Assembly: GCA_032718475.1 (NCBI GenBank)
Contig: JAUCBJ010006483.1
Location: 1-32,504 of the forward strand
Reading direction: 5' to 3'
Length of the DNA: 32,504 nt
Source of the DNA: Nemertoderma westbladi
Taxonomy: Eukaryota > Xenacoelomorpha > Nemertodermatida > Nemertodermatidae
The notes under the pieces were generated by a model that was not told where the DNA came from, did no database searches, and saw only the letters and a program-made list of their open reading frames with translations. Position 1 is the stretch's first letter. Every line of letters starts with the position of its first letter. This document shows positions 29,846-32,504 of the stretch, piece after piece. A program made the position numbers and the translations under genes.

Positions 29846-30691
29846 CTAGTTATTAACATGAACTAAACACAAATGTTCATCTGTATATGAATGCAATGAA
29901 TTATTATATCCACTATCGCTCCCATCACTACTACCCTCCCAATAACTAGTCTGCCATATATTAGTGTCATTGTTTACAGCGTTTCCATAACAACACAAGT
30001 TGTCGCTGCCCTTGAGACTACGCTCTCTGAGCGCGAGTTTCTTAACCTTAGCGCGTTCATTTTGGAACCAAACCTGGACTATTCGAACGGGGAGTTGCGT
30101 TGCGCCGCCCAAATCCTCCTTTACTTTACGGCTGGGTTTCTGCGACACGATGAAAGCCGCGCGTAAAACACGTCGCTGATTGTGCGTTAATATAACCCGC
30201 TTCCTACCAACGCCTTTAGTTTTCGTTGTTTTCCGACGAGACATCGTTTCCTCCTCATCGCTAGACACTTCGCTATAATTACTCTGACTCTCTATAGACT
30301 CAATAGAGTTATCTGCGTCGTGTTTGCAGTAGAGACGACCCTGTGCTCCAATCGCGACCACTTCCCCCTTCCGTAGTACAGTGTCGCAGATGGCGCATCG
30401 GAAACAGTCCTCGTGGAATATATTCCCGTCGGCTCTCAATACGAGATCCTCAGGCCGTAGCAACAGCGAGCAGTACCGGCATCTAGCCCCGAATACTGAA
30501 CGGTAGTCGGACTTACAGTAAAGCGAGTCGCCGCGGGTGTAACAGCTGCCGCTTAACTCTTCATAACACACGCAACAGGTGAGACATCCTTCATGCCACA
30601 CCGAATCGCCGATGTTAATAATAAACTTATCTATGATTTGATAGCCGCAACCACGGCAAACTCTGTTACTGACACCCGATGATTCGGTCAT
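29846..30691 (-). CDS. LMX1-like LIM-homeodomain transcription factor, single exon
   Basis: 281 residues with two complete LIM zinc fingers and a homeodomain. LIM1: C12-x2-C15-x17-H33-x2-C36-x2-C39-x2-C42-x16-C59-x2-D62. LIM2: C71-x2-C74-x18-H93-x2-C96-x2-C99-x2-C102-x19-C122-x2-D125. A Ser/Glu-rich linker (126-150) precedes a basic stretch and the homeodomain (about 161-220). Its SQKPSRKVKEDL, LPVRIVQVWFQN and RAKVKKL match LMX1A/B. Position 50 is Gln; the residue after WFQN is Glu, where LMX1 has Gln. It is a nuclear DNA-binding regulator whose LIM domains bind LDB-type cofactors. LMX genes normally have several introns and a longer C-terminus, so this short intronless form is unusual: a divergent paralogue or retrogene. 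The start is the ATG at 30691; a tiny upstream frame (ATG CAA TGA) overlaps it. Confidence 0.92.
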   Translation of the reverse strand: MTESSGVSNRVCRGCGYQIIDKFIINIGDSVWHEGCLTCCVCYEELSGSCYTRGDSLYCKSDYRSVFGARCRYCSLLLRPEDLVLRADGNIFHEDCFRCAICDTVLRKGEVVAIGAQGRLYCKHDADNSIESIESQSNYSEVSSDEEETMSRRKTTKTKGVGRKRVILTHNQRRVLRAAFIVSQKPSRKVKEDLGGATQLPVRIVQVWFQNERAKVKKLALRERSLKGSDNLCCYGNAVNNDTNIWQTSYWEGSSDGSDSGYNNSLHSYTDEHLCLVHVNN

Positions 30692-30934
30692 TGCATTGAT
30701 GTCCGCGTGATATCTTTTTACAATAAACTCAATTAAAATTTACTTTCAGTTTGACACAATATATTATTATTTAGTAATGATACTACCACGGTTAGCAAAT
30801 AATATTGCGGATATTAGATGGTACGTATATAAGGCGTGTGCGCATTAACTAGCACAGTGATTAGATGCGATAATCTTTTTACAAATCGTTAAGAATTCAC
30901 CACAAACTTGTGTCTTTTATCCAAAGCCTTTTTG

Positions 30935-30944
30935 CCTTTTTATA
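30935..30944 (-). promoter_or_regulatory. TATA box of the LMX-like gene
   Basis: On the minus strand TATAAAAAGG lies about 245 bp upstream of the LMX-like ATG. It predicts initiation near 30912-30915 and a 5' UTR of about 220 nt. The base composition upstream (30950-31200) is GC-richer than the surrounding DNA, consistent with a promoter-proximal region. Confidence 0.5.
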
Positions 30945-30949
30945 CGTCT

Positions 30950-32504
30950 ATCAGCAGGTGGTATGTTTCGCCTAATCATGAAGCAGACTCAAGCACTGGC
31001 GTCCCATTGATCGCCAAACCGATTAATCTCTCGCAACGGCCCTCGTGTATTGACGTATCCCAGCAGTTCGCACAAGGGTGGCCCCTTGAAGGATCAGTTC
31101 GGTGTGCGTAGTAGGCTTCAACCCGACGTATGTTCTCGGCCCTTGGCTCTCAGCCTCAGGGGTTTGTATTAGCTGAGCAGAGTTGGTTGTGTCGCGAAGC
31201 CAAAAATAACGTTGGATAAACTGTCGGTGTTAAAATCGGATCAAAGCTGTGAGGTATTTCTTCGATTACATTAATCGTTCTAATCGATAAATACCGTAGT
31301 TAATATCCGAAACACTCGAGAATTATCTTCTAACCTGTAAGAAAAATATGAGTTTATGTGGTTGGTAGTGTGAGTGGTGTTTTACCCAGTTTGTTCGCGT
31401 GTTAATCTCATAAATTGTATCTTAATATTATCAAATTTTTTGACAAAACTATACTTAAATAAATATGTGTAATTAAATACTTTCACGTATATAGTTGTTT
31501 TGAAGTGAATAGTAACTAGAACTGTATTATATAGTAATGTAGAGCCATTAATAAGTAACGGATGTACGACCTACCCTAAGTAAACTACTAATTTTTATTG
31601 CTACCGAACAACAAAATATTATTTCGTTAATTTTATTTATTAATAATTAATTAATATTAATCATTTTTGTAATAACGTATGCGAGTAAAATATATATATC
31701 AATTCTTTTATTGGTAAAAAACTTAAAATAACAATTCATCTACAACGAGCCAAGCCACAAATAATGTCACCCAACTTCTTGAACGAGTTTTATAGTCAGT
31801 GATTTTTGTGATAATAATTGGATTAAATAAGAAGGTCTTTACGAATTAAGTGCGAACTCACAGCACCCAATAAGTGCCTATTATTCTCGTAGTTTCCCAG
31901 GCATTGTGTACAGCACACAGTATAGATGCATCCGCTAACGGTTGATACAACGTCACCATTGTTTGTGACACACGAGCTACACTGTGACCAACTAACGATA
32001 AACACATACAGGAAATGATGAGTCCAGAAGGGCGCCCGCATCGTTTATTACTCGTTAAACTGCGGCCCCCCTGCCAACCAGTCTCCGTTAAACCCCACTG
32101 AACAACCCGTAACTCCACCCTGGTAGGTGGCGAAAGAAAACCTCAAGTAGTTCACACTAACGTCCTATAAAGATACATTTTTATTTAGTTCTTCGATATA
32201 TTTCCCATACCCCGATTCTGTTGATTTAGGATTTGTATTTTTATGTGGTATGAGTTTGATTAATAATAATGGTGTAGATTAGTAATAGTAATAGCTATAA
32301 TACCACATGAACTGAGATTCTGTGTCAGCTGCTGTCGAAACATGGCCGATGATGGAACCACCGTATATTTTCATGTAAAAGTCGATGTGTCCGCATTTCT
32401 AAGCGAATTTTTTGATAACTCAACATGTTTTGGCCTATTTCCGTGTTATCAGTTGAGTTACTATTATTGTTATTAGTTATACTTTGGACAAAATGAGATT
32501 TCTG
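30950..32504. other. Upstream region of the LMX-like gene
   Basis: Two GC-richer islands (about 30960-31190 and 31850-32130) stand out in AT-rich DNA. Neither encodes a protein I recognise. Both are candidates for cis-regulatory sequence of the LMX-like gene or for exons of an unseen neighbour. Confidence 0.4.

Noticed and set aside
30826-30856. TATATAAGG followed 30 bp later by an initiator-like CACAGT on the + strand, ahead of a 67-codon frame
   Set aside because: The frame has no ATG start, matches nothing, and lies in the predicted 5' UTR region of the LMX-like gene on the other strand. A divergent transcript is possible but unsupported.
31823-32118. Cys-rich minus-strand frames near the right edge
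   Set aside because: Two overlapping frames with no domain pattern, no splice logic and no recognised homologue; more likely non-coding upstream DNA.

Overview
The window looks like nuclear DNA of a metazoan, most likely a marine invertebrate. It is AT-rich with more GC-rich coding islands, has spliceosomal introns (GT...AG, with a GTAAGT donor), carries an animal GPCR, a dynactin subunit and an LMX-type LIM-homeodomain gene, and is crowded with LINE relics and short inverted-repeat elements. The palindromes TACCGGTA and TAGGCCTA recur far more than expected. I cannot name the species.

Layout. 1-3.9 kb: no gene, a 65-bp tandem duplication, poly-G/C tracts and a 625-bp non-autonomous hAT-like element with an imperfect 8-bp target duplication. 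3.98-5.24 kb: two exons of an aminergic (muscarinic/histamine-like) GPCR on +, joined exactly inside the DRY motif; the first and last exons are not visible. 5.5-7.0 kb: three fold-back elements. 7.6-9.0 kb: a decayed LINE on + with a damaged catalytic motif. 9.4-11.2 kb: remnants of a transposon-associated protein and a LINE 3' end, both on -. 11.25-11.89 kb: an inverted-repeat element holding a triplicated 91-bp repeat. 12.3-13.1 kb: a 5'-truncated LINE on -. 14.4-14.7 kb: a possible promoter and first coding exon on + (tentative). 15.44-19.67 kb: a 4.2-kb nested inverted-repeat structure built from a roughly 233-bp element whose ends are rich in GTCGGTGG.

20.69-21.90 kb: an intact, intronless dynamitin (DCTN2) gene on +. 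22.07-27.20 kb: a minisatellite district, first an 18-bp repeat organised in 227-bp higher-order units, then about 93 copies of a 42-bp repeat organised in 11- and 22-unit higher-order blocks and split by a 503-bp inverted-repeat element flanked by ACAC. 27.46-27.85 kb: a TA-flanked inverted-repeat element. 29.65-30.94 kb: an intact single-exon LMX-like LIM-homeodomain gene on - with a TATA box and a poly(A) signal.

The genes do not form a pathway: one is a receptor, one a dynein-adaptor subunit, one a developmental transcription factor. The main interest is the repeat biology: the nested fold-back family, the higher-order minisatellites, and two full-length intronless genes beside an intron-bearing one.
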